64,000 nucleotides of DNA from Roseiarcus sp963751165. Its GTDB lineage: Bacteria > Pseudomonadota > Alphaproteobacteria > Rhizobiales > Beijerinckiaceae. Position numbers and translations under genes: made by a program. How positions within the stretch are numbered: the stretch's first letter is position 1; each line of letters opens with the position of its first letter. The stretch is from contig CAVVTP010000005.1 in the NCBI GenBank assembly GCA_963751165.1, forward strand, positions 117,049 to 181,048, written 5' to 3'. The notes under the pieces are model-generated. The model was not told the DNA's origin. It searched no databases and saw only the letters and a list, made by a program, of their open reading frames with translations. This document shows positions 37,537 to 46,653 of this stretch, piece after piece.

Positions 37537-39219
37537 ATGAAGTATGAGATATACGGTGGCGTAGCGCGATATATACGTGACGTAACGTCAATCAATTTCC
37601 TGCCTATACGGCCTATGCACCAACATGGAGACAGGCAATCCGCATCATTGCATGTCAAACGATCGTATCTTCCAGCACGGCGAGCTGCAAAACGGATTTT
37701 TTTGGGACTTCTCGGCTTGCTGGTCGCCGGTCTTATTCCGGTCGAGCCGGCTGCGGCGCAAACTTCAACCGCCCCCTGGGACTGGATCATCCAGCATATC
37801 TGCGCCGACGCCTCCAATCGTCCGGTCGCCGTCGATCCCTACGGTGGCTGCCCGGCGGGAACGCAAGACCGGCGGCTCGGGCTGCAAAATTCACTGCCCT
37901 ATTGGAAGCATGACCAACCCACAGCCAAGAGTCCCAATGGAACTCAGCGGCACGATTCACATCCGCTTCGCGACAGACAATTCGGCGGCATCATTTCCGC
38001 AAATGATTTCGATCCGCATCAGCCAACCAGCGCGGCGCATCACGGATATGACGTCTACCGCGCCGTCGATGGCTACGTCTCGTCCAGCGCCACCAGAGAC
38101 CCTAGCGGCTACCGCCAGAGCATCTTCGGCTCCAGCTGCGCGCCATGGAACGGCCGGGTGTTTTTCCCCAAATCGTTCCTTCTTCAGTTGCAACCTGGCG
38201 CGTCCGGGCAGGGCTCCTTCCCGATTTACTGGGACTATCACGAACAGAACGGGCAACCCTATGTGGGGCTATGCGGATCGACGACCAAATTTAACGAGAG
38301 CGGCCTCACCACATGGCAATTCGACGCCAAGTATGCGTTCGGCGGGATGAACGGCGCTCCCGTGAAGTATATCGACACGATCATATCGACCGTCGGATTT
38401 CCGATCAAAAAGGGAACAATGCCGACGAGCGGCTACCACGTCGAGCGCCACTTCTTCACCGACCTCTATGGCCACACGCGCTGGGAGGCATGGTACCCGA
38501 CGGGGCCCGCCAATACGACGACCAACTGCTCCGGGCCAACGCAAATGGAATACCAGGGCGTGACCTTCTATCGGCAGGACTGCCACGACTGGAGCGCGGT
38601 CACGCTTTATCCCACTCCGCAGCCGTACCTCCCGTGGCCCTATCCGGAGACCAATGTTCTCGTGAATTCGCATTTCGACGGCCTGCAGGGTTGGCAGTAC
38701 GGCTCGGGGCTCGACGTCAGCGTCGTGCCGTCGACGACGGCGCTCGACACGGCGTTTTCACAAAATGGGCACGGCGTCGACTATCTTCAGGTCAACTGCG
38801 CTGGCCAGTGCTGGCCCAGCCAGGCCGTCTTCCAGGACGTTCCGATTTCCGCCGTGCAGGCCGGGCAACAGGTCGACTACGGTTTCAGCGGCGTGGTCCA
38901 GGCGAGCGCAGGCGCCAACATGCTGGTCACCTTGTCGATCCAGGATGCGCAAGGGGCGCAACTTTGGAGCACCTCTTTCGACGCGACCGTGCCGACGAAC
39001 TCCCAAGGAGTTTTCCCGTCCGCCTCGATCTACGGCGCAAGTTCCATCTTTCTGGTGACCTCGCCCCGGCTGCCTAACCTCAAGGGCGCCGCCTCGCTGC
39101 GCCTGTCGCTCAGCCCGACCGCGGTCGTCGTGTACGATATTCTCGACGCCTGGATGATGCCGCGGTCGGGCCCGTCGGTATCAGTGTCGGTGTCGGCCGC
39201 GTCGGCGTCCTCTCCCTGA
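37537..39219 (+). CDS. Large secreted protein, unknown family
   Basis: A 560-residue protein with a long basic N-terminus, a hydrophobic signal (IFLGLLGLLVAGLIP, ending AAAQ near residue 74) and an extracellular-looking, Tyr/Trp/Gly-rich mature part with few Lys. Residues ~90-370 are rich in aromatic, His and Cys residues (AAHHGYDVYRAVDG, HVERHFFTDLYGHTRW). Residues ~385-545 start NVLVNSHFDGLQGW, a pattern typical of beta-sandwich carbohydrate-binding-like modules. The end is Ser/Val-rich. Start at ATG 37537 (GGGAG upstream) is uncertain; ATG 37615 is an alternative. Confidence 0.65.
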   Translation: MKYEIYGGVARYIRDVTSINFLPIRPMHQHGDRQSASLHVKRSYLPARRAAKRIFLGLLGLLVAGLIPVEPAAAQTSTAPWDWIIQHICADASNRPVAVDPYGGCPAGTQDRRLGLQNSLPYWKHDQPTAKSPNGTQRHDSHPLRDRQFGGIISANDFDPHQPTSAAHHGYDVYRAVDGYVSSSATRDPSGYRQSIFGSSCAPWNGRVFFPKSFLLQLQPGASGQGSFPIYWDYHEQNGQPYVGLCGSTTKFNESGLTTWQFDAKYAFGGMNGAPVKYIDTIISTVGFPIKKGTMPTSGYHVERHFFTDLYGHTRWEAWYPTGPANTTTNCSGPTQMEYQGVTFYRQDCHDWSAVTLYPTPQPYLPWPYPETNVLVNSHFDGLQGWQYGSGLDVSVVPSTTALDTAFSQNGHGVDYLQVNCAGQCWPSQAVFQDVPISAVQAGQQVDYGFSGVVQASAGANMLVTLSIQDAQGAQLWSTSFDATVPTNSQGVFPSASIYGASSIFLVTSPRLPNLKGAASLRLSLSPTAVVVYDILDAWMMPRSGPSVSVSVSAASASSP

Positions 39220-39579
39220 CCCACGCTTCGCGTTATCGCTTTGGAAGGGGCCACTAATTTCACAAATTCGGGCACGATCGAAGCTTTGGACGGAACACTC
39301 ATGCGGTCTGACGCCATCGCACGGACTGGCGGGCGTGCGGTTGCTTTGGCTACGTTCGCCTACGCCATCCCTGGCGCTGCAGGCGTATATCAGGCCGGAT
39401 GTCGGTTGGAGGAAGACCCGCGCCGGCGTTTGGCGCTGCTCGGGTTTCTGGACTGATGGCGCGGGCGGAGAGAGGATCAATGATCGCGAGGGCGAGTTGA
39501 GCGGCAGCCTGTGCATCGTGGCCTGCGGCTTGGCATTCGCGGCGCGTGTTTCGCCTCGGAGGCAAGAGCGGGCTCGGTC
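39220..39579. other. Decayed sequence before the cyclase/TPR remnant
   Basis: No intact gene. Short frames show no recognisable protein; this is probably degraded upstream sequence of the TPR pseudogene that follows. Confidence 0.35.
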
Positions 39580-40343
39580 AGCGCCGGCATGCGCGTCAAT
39601 GTGCAGCTCATCGACGCCGAGAGTGGCAATCATCTCTGGGCCGAGCGATTTCGACAAGCCGCTCGCCGATCTCTTCGTCATGCAGGACGAAATCGTCGCC
39701 CGCCTGGCGAACGCGCTCAACGCCCAGCTCGCCGCCGCCGAGGCGCGACGCGCCAAGTCGGCTCCGAACCCCAACTCGATGGATCTTTATTTTCAGGGTA
39801 TGGCTTGGTTATATAAGGGTCTGACCCCTCGTTATATGGCGCAATCGCGCAGCTATTTCGATCGCGCGCTCATCGCCGATCCCAACAACGTCGACGCGCT
39901 AATTACATTGGCAGGCGTGGAGGCGATCGAGGGCGTAAACTCCTTTGCGACCGATCCCGTGGCGTCCTTCTCCGCGGCCGAAGCAAAGTTGACCCAAGCC
40001 CTGTCGTCGGTCCCGGACCACGCGGTTGGCCATATGTGGCTAGGGATTGTTTACATATGGACGAAGCGTGCTGCTGAGGGCATCGCCAAATGCGAGCATG
40101 CGTTAGCGCTGGATCGAAATCTCGCGCGCGCCGAAGGCTCGATCGGATTTGGCAAGATACTTACCGGTCGCGCCGAAGAAACAGAGGCTCACGTTGCTGA
40201 GGCCCTGCGCCTCAGCCCCCGGGACTCGGTGGCCTTTGTCTGGATAATCACGTAGGCATGGCGAAGAACCACCTGGGCACCTGGGAGCAAGCGGTCGCCT
40301 GGTGTCGACGGGCGATCGAGGCGAACCCAAATTATCCTAGACC
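39580..40343 (+). pseudogene. Adenylate-cyclase-type TPR protein, 5' remnant split by IS elements
   Basis: The frame begins inside the family (RVNVQLIDAESGNHLWAERF), shifts at 39647-39652 (GATTTC; one T extra), continues DKPLADLFVMQDEIVARLAN and TPR-like repeats (ALIADPNNVDALITLAGVEA, ALALDRNLARAEGSIGFGKI), shifts again near 40252 and runs VGMAKNHLGTWEQAVAWCRR to IEANPNYPR at about 40340. This layout is the C-terminal half of class III adenylate/guanylate cyclase-TPR proteins. The N-terminal catalytic domain is missing. The 3' end of the gene is at 46048-46266, beyond a 5.7-kb IS stack. Confidence 0.82.
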
Positions 40344-41886
40344 ACATGTTCGCCTGAGATAGGGCGACCCGTCTCACAGTATGCAGGCTTATCGAGGGTT
40401 GCACCGGGCGTGCCGGCACCGAGCCTCATGCATAGGAGACGGGTCTTGGACAAAGCTATCACATATGTCGGTCTTGACGTGCACAAGGACACGATCGCGG
40501 TAGCGCTAGTCTAGCCGAAGCGGGCGCGCGGGCTGATGCGCGCGAGTATGGCAAGATCGCGAACACGCCCGCGGCTGTGAAGGCTCTGGCGACGAAGCTG
40601 TCACGTTTCGGGAACGCGCTTCGGTTCTGCTATGAGGCCGGACCTTGCGGCTATGGCATTCAACGCCAGTTGGCCCTCGCCGGGCATGAGTGCGTCGTCG
40701 TGGCTCCGTCGCTGATCCCGCGCAAGCCGGGAGATCGGATCAAGACCGATCGGCGAGATGCGATCAACCTCGCCAAGCTGCATCGCGCCGGTGAACTGAC
40801 CGCTGTCTGGATTCCTGATCAGGCTCATGAGGCGATCCGCGATCTTGTGCGCGCGCGTCTTGCGGCCGTCCGCAACCTGCGCCAGGCCCGTCAGCAGCTC
40901 TCTGGCTTTCTCCTGCGTCATGGCCGTCACTACAATCGGCCGGCGTGGACGTTGATGCACCGTCGCTGGATGGCTGGACTGAGATTCGAGCAAGCGGCGC
41001 ATCACATCGTGCTGGAAGACTGCATCGCCGCGGTCGAGGCGGCGACGGCGCGGCGAGATCGTCTGGAAGCTCATATCGAGGCGGCGCTGCCGGATTGGTC
41101 GCTGGCTCCGGTGGTGCGCGCTCTGCAAGCGCACGCGGGATGGCTATGGTCGCGGCGGCGACGGTAATCGCCGAACTCGGCGACATCACCCGCTTCGCCA
41201 ATCCCCGCCAGCTCATGGCGTATCTCGGTCTGGTTCCCTCCGAGCACTCCAGCGGCGCCGCACGACGCCAAGGCGGCATCACGAAAGCCGGGAATGGCGC
41301 AGCCCGGCGAATGCTGATCGAAGCGGCCTGGAGTTATCGGTTTCCGGCGCGCATCAGCCGGGAGCAACTGCTGCGCCAAGAGGGTCTGGCAAAGCCGATC
41401 CGCGACACCGCGTGGAAAGCCCAGGAGCGGCTGTGCCGGCGCTATCGCAAGCTCGCCCGGGCGGGAAAATCACCCACTGTGGTCACGACGGCGATTGCTC
41501 GAGAACTGGCGGGATTTGCCTGGGCGATCGCCAAGCACGTTCAGATCGCCGGCGCTTGATGCGCTGAGATCGACAACAGACATCCCGAAAAGGAGGTCAT
41601 CGCCGACAACACTCCTATCCAAAGCTGAGCAAGGCTGGAGGCACGGTCACGGCCAGGAGAACCCTCGCGTCCACTATCAGCCGGATATTTTCCGACGCTG
41701 GCCCCTAGACAGAGGAAGCTCCGCGACGCATCACCGGTCCGGCGGTATCCAACCCGCGCATCAGAGCCTGATCAACCGTCGTTTTGATGATCGTGCCTCC
41801 TGCCCTGCTCAGTGGCGGCCATTCTGAACCGCTCGCGCGCGAGCTACGCATTCTTGTGCCTGCTACTTGAAACGGCGAACATGAGA
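40344..41886 (+). mobile_element. IS110-family (IS1111-like) insertion sequence, decayed
   Basis: The element contains a broken IS110-type transposase gene. Inverted words near both ends (CATGTTCGCC at ~40347 and GGCGAACATG at ~41874) look like the sub-terminal inverted repeats typical of the IS1111 subgroup. It is inserted at the tip of an IS630 element whose terminal repeat resumes at ~41887. Ends are approximate. Confidence 0.7.
40447..41559 (+). pseudogene. IS110-family transposase, frameshifted
   Basis: The start DKAITYVGLDVHKDTIAVAL is the DEDD N-terminus of IS110 transposases. A frame change near 40512 (a short duplication of CTAG) and another near 41138 split the gene into three frames. 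The middle (residues ~45-230) carries TDRRDAINLAKLHRAGELT. The last part has the transposase_20 region RFANPRQLMAYLGLVPSEHS and ends KHVQIAGA. Probably inactive. Confidence 0.85.
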
Positions 41887-42706
41887 GTGGATCGAATCTA
41901 ACGCTTGGTGCCCGCGCCTGACAGCGGCGATGATTTTGTCGGGATCGGCGACCCATTGGAAGGGCTTCGATTGGGCGTTGTGGTCTTCAAGGAAGCGGTT
42001 GATGGCGGCCTGAAGGTCGGCGACGGATCGGAAGACGCCACGCTTGAGACGGCGCTTGGTCAGGATGGCGAAGAAGCCCTCGACGGCGTTGAGCCACGAG
42101 GCCGAAGTCGGGGTGAAATGGAAGGTCCAGCGGGGATGGCGCGCCAGCCATCGTCGCACGGCGGGATGCTTGTGGGCCGCATAGTTGTCGAGGATCGCAT
42201 GGACCGTCTTGCCTGCGGGAACTTCGCGCTCGACGGCGTTGAGGAAGCGGATGAACTCCTGATGCCGGTGGCGCTGCATGTTCTGGCCGATCACGGTTCC
42301 GTCGAGCACGTTCATCGCGGCGAACAGGGTTGTCGTGCCGTTTCGTTTGTAGTCGTGGGTCATCGTCCCGGCGCGGCCCTTCTTCAGCGGCAGGCCGGGC
42401 TGCGTGCGGTCAAGCGCCTGGATCTGGCTCTTTTCGTCGACGGAAAGCACGACGGCGTGCGCCGGCGGATCGAGGTAGAGCCCGACGATGTCGCGCAGCT
42501 TGTCGACGAAGGCGGGGTCATTGGACAACTTGAACTGCCGGACGCGATGCGGCTGGAGGCCGTGAGCCCGCCAGATGCGCTGCACGGAACTGAGGCTCAC
42601 GCCGACCGCCTCGGCCATCGCCCCGCTGGTCCAATGGGTCGCTTCGTGCGGCGGTTCCTCCATGGTCAGAGCCACGACCCGCTCGGCGACCGAGGGGGCG
42701 AACTTC
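41863..42706 (-). pseudogene. IS630 transposase, C-terminal part
   Basis: It carries the DDE core of IS630/Tc1-mariner transposases: VVLSVDEKSQIQALDRTQPG (first Asp), HAILDNYAAHKHP (second Asp), FTPTSASWLNAVEGFF (Glu). The longer frame continuing to 42810 is a chimera whose first ~35 residues come from the IS21 tip. Its N-terminal helix-turn-helix half lies at 45721-45983, on the other side of IS21, and the split falls between ...RIPKF and APSVAERV. Confidence 0.9.
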
Positions 42707-42994
42707 TGCTCGGGTGGCGCCGAAAAGTAGGCCATGATCGGCGTCCAAAAGTAGTCCAGACCAAAGGTTGAAGTTGTCATGATCGGGAGCGGTTCATCCC
42801 CGGAGTTCATAGGGGGGACCCGCGCGTAGCGACGCGCCCTCCGCGCGGCTGGCGGCGCGTAGCGCGGGGGGTGCCTGTGGGCCCCCGGGGGGTGAACCGC
42901 GGGCGGGGGTGTAGCGCCGGCGCTGAGGCCAGGCGTCTATAGGAACCGCTCGAAGCGACACGTTGGCTTGTCTTGAGCGTTCGTCGCTGGAAGG

Positions 42995-43306
42995 TCAGTT
43001 GCGTCCGAAGCCGCGTGGGGGTGCCACGCTCTCGAGTTCGGAGAGATCGAGTTCGCAGATAGCCTGGAGGGCCTCGGCCAGCGGGCTGTCGTGTTGGTTG
43101 GCCGGCAGCGCTTCGAGCCAATCGGCATACTGCGCTTGCAACTCGGTGAGTTGGGCGACGGCGTCCTGCCAACGCCGGGCGCGGCTGCGATGGTCGGCCG
43201 GGCGACGGGTGCGGATCACCGGCGCATCGGCCGCGCGCGAAAGGCGGTAACGGGCCTGGCGCTCGGCGTCGGTCATGGCTTTCTCGCCGATCGGCCTGCG
43301 CGGCAT
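42995..43306 (-). CDS. Third ORF of the IS21 element
   Basis: A 103-residue basic/alpha-helical protein starting MPRRPIGEKAMTDAERQARY with a C-terminal AICELDLSELESVAPPRGFG. It lies 21 bp downstream of istB inside the element. I believe similar small ORFs accompany istAB in alphaproteobacterial IS21 elements, but I cannot check this here. The N-terminal Arg/Glu/Tyr pattern resembles small DNA-associated accessory proteins. Function unknown. Confidence 0.65.
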   Translation of the reverse strand: MPRRPIGEKAMTDAERQARYRLSRAADAPVIRTRRPADHRSRARRWQDAVAQLTELQAQYADWLEALPANQHDSPLAEALQAICELDLSELESVAPPRGFGRN

Positions 43307-43327
43307 GGGCCACTCCCAATCGTTACG

Positions 43328-44086
43328 TCACGAAACCCGGTTGGTGCGGGGCAGCTCGGCGCGGTTCTTGAAGCGCCAGCTTTCGTTGCCGGTCTCGACG
43401 ATGTCGCAGTGATGGGTGAGGCGGTCGAGCAAGGCGGTGGTCATCTTGGCGTCGCCGAACACCGAAGACCATTCGGCGAAGGCGAGATTGGTGGTGACGA
43501 TGATCGACGTCCGCTCGTAGAGTTGGCTTATCAGGTGGAACAGCAACTGGCCGCCCGACTGGGCGAAAGGCAGATAGCCGAGTTCGTCGAGCACCACCAG
43601 ATCAACGCGGGTGAGTTGCTCGGCCAGCCTGCCGGCGACGCCGGCGCGAGCCTCGGCCTCCAGACGGTTGACCAGGTCGACGACGTTGAAGAAGCGCGCC
43701 CGAGCGTTGCGCTTGCGTATGCAATTGGCGGTGATGGCGATCGACAGATGGCTTTTGCCGGTGCCGGTCCCGCCGACGAATACGACATTGCGCTGTGTCT
43801 CGAGGAATCCGCCGCCGTGCAGGTCGCGCACGAGGGCCTCGTTGACAGGGCTCCCGGTAAACTTGAACTCGGTCAGCTCCTTGGCCAGCGGCAGCTTGGC
43901 GGCGCCGATCTGATAGCTGATCGATCGTGCTTCCTTCTCCGCCACCTCGGCGCTCAACAGGTCGCCGAGGATCTGCTGCACGGATCGCTGCCGCTTCAGC
44001 CCGTCGCGCATGATGTCGTCGTAGGCGGCGCGCATGCCGGCGAGCTTGAGTTTGGTCATCAGCGCCAGCAGATCATGCCGCTCCAC
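43328..44086 (-). CDS. istB: IstB, IS21 ATP-binding helper
   Basis: A 252-residue AAA+ protein: Walker A FVGGTGTGKSH, Walker B VDLVVLDELGYLPF, sensor region SIIVTTNLAFAEWSSVF. IstB binds target DNA and activates the IstA transposase. GTG 44086 is the likely start, overlapping the end of istA by 14 bp, as usual in IS21. Confidence 0.95.
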   Translation of the reverse strand: MERHDLLALMTKLKLAGMRAAYDDIMRDGLKRQRSVQQILGDLLSAEVAEKEARSISYQIGAAKLPLAKELTEFKFTGSPVNEALVRDLHGGGFLETQRNVVFVGGTGTGKSHLSIAITANCIRKRNARARFFNVVDLVNRLEAEARAGVAGRLAEQLTRVDLVVLDELGYLPFAQSGGQLLFHLISQLYERTSIIVTTNLAFAEWSSVFGDAKMTTALLDRLTHHCDIVETGNESWRFKNRAELPRTNRVS

Positions 44087-45605
44087 GGTCGACCTCCGGG
44101 GTGATGACGCGCAGACGGTCGTAACGGGCGCAATCGGCCATTGGGACGAGGCGCAACTGCGGTAGGGACGGCGCCGCCAAGGGCGCCGTCGGCGCACTGT
44201 CGCGGCCCCATGAGAGGATGTTAAGCACCGCATCGCGGCTGCACAGGCCTTCGGACAAGGCTAGCCGGCAGGCTTCCTCGACGGCATCGAGACCGTCCTC
44301 GGGGATGGCGGCGAGGATGTCGACGAACTGGCGATCCGCCTCGTCGGAACGGCCGAGGCGGGCGCGCAGCTTGGTCAGATTGGGCGGCAGCTCCCAGTCC
44401 TTGAACGGTGCGCCATTGCGCAGGGCGCCGGGCTTGCGGGCCAGGACCGGCAGATAGTGCAGCGGGTTGTAGCGAACACCGTCGCGGCCGAAGACGCGCT
44501 CATGCGTGGCCACCACCTCGCCATCGAAGCGGACGACGACCCGATCGGCATAGGCCCGCAGCTGGACCGGCCGGTTGGCGGCCTTGGCCTCGATGCTGTA
44601 GCGGTTGCGATCGAAGCGGACCAGACAGGTCTTTGAGGCGCTGACATCGACCTCGCGGAATCCGTCGAAGGGCCCGCGGATCGGCACAAGCGCCGGGCGC
44701 TCCGCCTCGAACACCTCCAACACAGTGCGCTCACGGTCGTCAGGATGGCGGCTCTCACGAGCGTAGGCGATGCAACCGTCCTCCAGTTGCCGGTTCAGCT
44801 CTTCCAGCGTCTTCACGTGCGGGCGCGGAATGAACAGGCGCTGGCGTAGGCTGCCGACCTGGTTCTCGACCTGCCCCTTCTCCCAGCCGGCCGCAGGCGT
44901 ACACGCCGTCGGTTCGACCAGGTAATGCGAGCACATCTGGGCGAAGCGGCGGTTGAACTTGCGGTCCTTGCCGACGAACACGGCGTCCACCGCCGTCTTC
45001 ATGTTGTCGTATATGCCGCGCTCGCAGGCGCCGCCCCAGAAGGCAAAGGCCCGGGCATGGGCGTCGAACATCATCTCCTGGCTCTGCCGCGGATACGCCC
45101 GGATGTAGGGCATGCGGCTATGGCAAAGCCGGGCGTGCGCGACTTGAGCCTTGAAGGCGATGCCGTCGAGGACGATCCATTCCTCCGACCAGTCGAACTG
45201 GTAGGCCTCGGCCGGCGCGAAGGTCAGCGGAATAAATGCCTCGGTGGCCTTAGCCTCCGTCTTCGTCGCCCGAATATCTGCCCAGCGCCGAGCGTAACGG
45301 CGCACCGCGTCATAGCCGCCGGCATAGCCGGCCCGCCGAAGCGCCTCGAATAGCTGCCGCTTGTCCAGCTGATCCCGCCGAGGCTGGTGTCCATTGTGCT
45401 CCAGCAACTCTTCCAGATCGGCCAAGAACGGCCCGAGTTGCGGATAAGGTTGGCAATGACGCTCGTACTTCGCCTCGGTCTCGCCGGACCGCAGGTACTT
45501 GGTCACCGTGTCCCGAGACAACCGCAGATCCCGCGCAATCGCCCGGACGCTCTTACCTCTCGCCTGCTCCCGCCGTACCCGTGCAATCGTCTCCACAGTC
45601 AGCAT
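44073..45605 (-). CDS. istA: IstA, IS21 transposase
   Basis: A 510-residue transposase. An N-terminal helix-turn-helix (VRAIARDLRLSRDTVTKYL), an rve-type DDE core starting YQFDWSEEWIVLDG, then AFAFWGGACERGIYDNMKTA and GWEKGQVENQVGSLRQ supply the Asp/Asp/Glu triad. Length and order match intact IS21 transposases. Confidence 0.95.
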   Translation of the reverse strand: MLTVETIARVRREQARGKSVRAIARDLRLSRDTVTKYLRSGETEAKYERHCQPYPQLGPFLADLEELLEHNGHQPRRDQLDKRQLFEALRRAGYAGGYDAVRRYARRWADIRATKTEAKATEAFIPLTFAPAEAYQFDWSEEWIVLDGIAFKAQVAHARLCHSRMPYIRAYPRQSQEMMFDAHARAFAFWGGACERGIYDNMKTAVDAVFVGKDRKFNRRFAQMCSHYLVEPTACTPAAGWEKGQVENQVGSLRQRLFIPRPHVKTLEELNRQLEDGCIAYARESRHPDDRERTVLEVFEAERPALVPIRGPFDGFREVDVSASKTCLVRFDRNRYSIEAKAANRPVQLRAYADRVVVRFDGEVVATHERVFGRDGVRYNPLHYLPVLARKPGALRNGAPFKDWELPPNLTKLRARLGRSDEADRQFVDILAAIPEDGLDAVEEACRLALSEGLCSRDAVLNILSWGRDSAPTAPLAAPSLPQLRLVPMADCARYDRLRVITPEVDRGAA

Positions 45606-45720
45606 CCCCTGAACACCACCGATGTTGCAATCGGAGGTGATGTAAGTCTGATCAGGAGGTGGCCGACTTTTGCACGCCGATCACCCCCTCAGGTGGCCGA
45701 CTTTTGCACGCCGCTCCACA

Positions 45721-45983
45721 AACTTCGGGATGCGCGAAGGCCGCGTCTGATCGCGCAAAAGCCCGTCCACGCCCTTGGCGGCGAACCGTTCCTGCCAGCG
45801 CCACACGCAGGTCTTGGACTTGCCGGTCTCGCGCATGATCGCGTTCGTGCCGAGCCCCTCGCCGCTGAGCAGCACGATCTGCGCCTGCCAAACGTGCTTC
45901 TGAGGAGCGTTGCGGTCTTTGACCACAGCGCGGAGCCGATCAATGTCGACAGGGCTGACGGTAATGGAGATGTTGCTTCGCAT
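45721..45983 (-). pseudogene. IS630 transposase, N-terminal part
   Basis: From ATG 45983: MRSNISITVSPVDIDRLRAV, then a helix-turn-helix region (GLGTNAIMRETGKSKTCVWR) and RWQERFAAKGVDGLLRDQTR, the DNA-binding half of IS630 transposases. The frame runs into the IS21 tip after PSRIPKF. It joins in frame to the DDE half at 41863-42706 when IS21 is removed. Confidence 0.88.
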
Positions 45984-46048
45984 GCCGCAAACTCGCACGC
46001 CGCGAGCCCGCCGGGAATCCCTACCGGGATTCAAATGTTAGATGCGAT

Positions 46049-46266
46049 CCAATAGAGCGTATTTTCAGTTGGCCCTCGCCCTCGCGCCGCTTGGTCGACT
46101 TTACGAGGCGCATTCCTCGGTCAAGTCCGGTATCACGATCAACCCGTCCTTTACCGTCTCTCGCGCCCGCGTCGACTGGACGGCGCTGAGCGACGACCCG
46201 ACGTACCTGGCCCAGCTCGAGCCTCTGTTCGAATCCATGCGCATAGCCGGCGTCCCCAAGTCGTGA
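46049..46266 (+). pseudogene. Cyclase/TPR protein, 3' remnant
   Basis: The frame AYFQLALALAPLGRLYEAHS, then PTYLAQLEPLFESMRIAGVP and stop is the C-terminal TPR end of the gene whose 5' part stops at ~40340 (NYPR|AYFQ). The surrounding target sequence reads CCTAGA on the left and AATAGAGCG on the right, consistent with a TA target duplication by IS630. Confidence 0.82.
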
Positions 46267-46340
46267 CCACGACCTGCCGTTTCGGCGCGATCCTCGCGGC
46301 CGACGTCGTCGGCTAGTCCCGCTTGATGGGCGATCACAGT
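46267..46340 (+). pseudogene. N-terminal remnant of a second cyclase gene
   Basis: Right after the TPR gene the + strand reads RFGAILAADVVG-stop-SRLMGD, matching the highly conserved start of class III adenylate cyclase-TPR proteins (AAILAADVVGYSRLMG) with the Tyr codon changed to TAG. Coding similarity is lost afterwards. It suggests two cyclase genes once lay in tandem. Confidence 0.62.
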
Positions 46341-46653
46341 GTCCGCTTAACGTCGATTGCGGGCGTTCAACTGGCGACGACTGTAGGGGCGGTATCCGCC
46401 CATTTGAGACGGTCGCGATCGACCGCCATCGACCCATTCCTGCCCTTCCCAGTTGGTGCCCGGTACGGAAGGAATGCGCACATAAGCGGTCCTTCCGTCG
46501 AACAGGCAGACTGGAGAGACCGCCGGTGCGGCACTCGCCAGACATGCGGGCATAATCGCATGTCGTGGGCCGGCGATGGGTGGAAACTCGCCAGCGGTAT
46601 AGCCTGCGACGCATCAGAAAGAAGCCGCTTGCCAAGACTACCGCCTCCCTCGC
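46341..46653. other. Decayed stretch
   Basis: No supported gene; several overlapping short frames on both strands cancel each other out. Probably degraded remains of the second cyclase gene or an IS. Confidence 0.35.

Larger units (their letters stand above)
42707..45720 (-). mobile_element. IS21-family element, apparently complete
   Basis: A 3014-bp element with istA, istB and a third small ORF, flanked by a 6-bp direct repeat AACTTC (42701-42706 and 45721-45726). Both tips begin TG: TGCTCGGGTGGCGCCGAAAA and TGTGGAGCGGCGTGCAAAAG. Each end carries two spaced copies of a (C)AAAAGTxGGCC word, the multiple transposase-binding repeats typical of IS21. It is inserted within the IS630 transposase gene. 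Confidence 0.9.
41887..46048 (-). mobile_element. IS630-family element interrupted by IS21
   Basis: Terminal repeats match: GTGGATCGAATCTAAC at the left (~41887) and the complement of TTGGATCGCATCTAAC at the right (~46033-46048), followed by TA, the IS630 target. The element disrupts the cyclase/TPR gene and is itself split by the IS21 at 42707-45720. Removing IS21 with one copy of AACTTC restores a continuous transposase. Confidence 0.78.

Noticed and set aside
41905..42771. Plus-strand ORF across the IS630/IS21 joint
   Set aside because: Complement of the IS630 transposase; crosses an insertion boundary, so it is not a gene.
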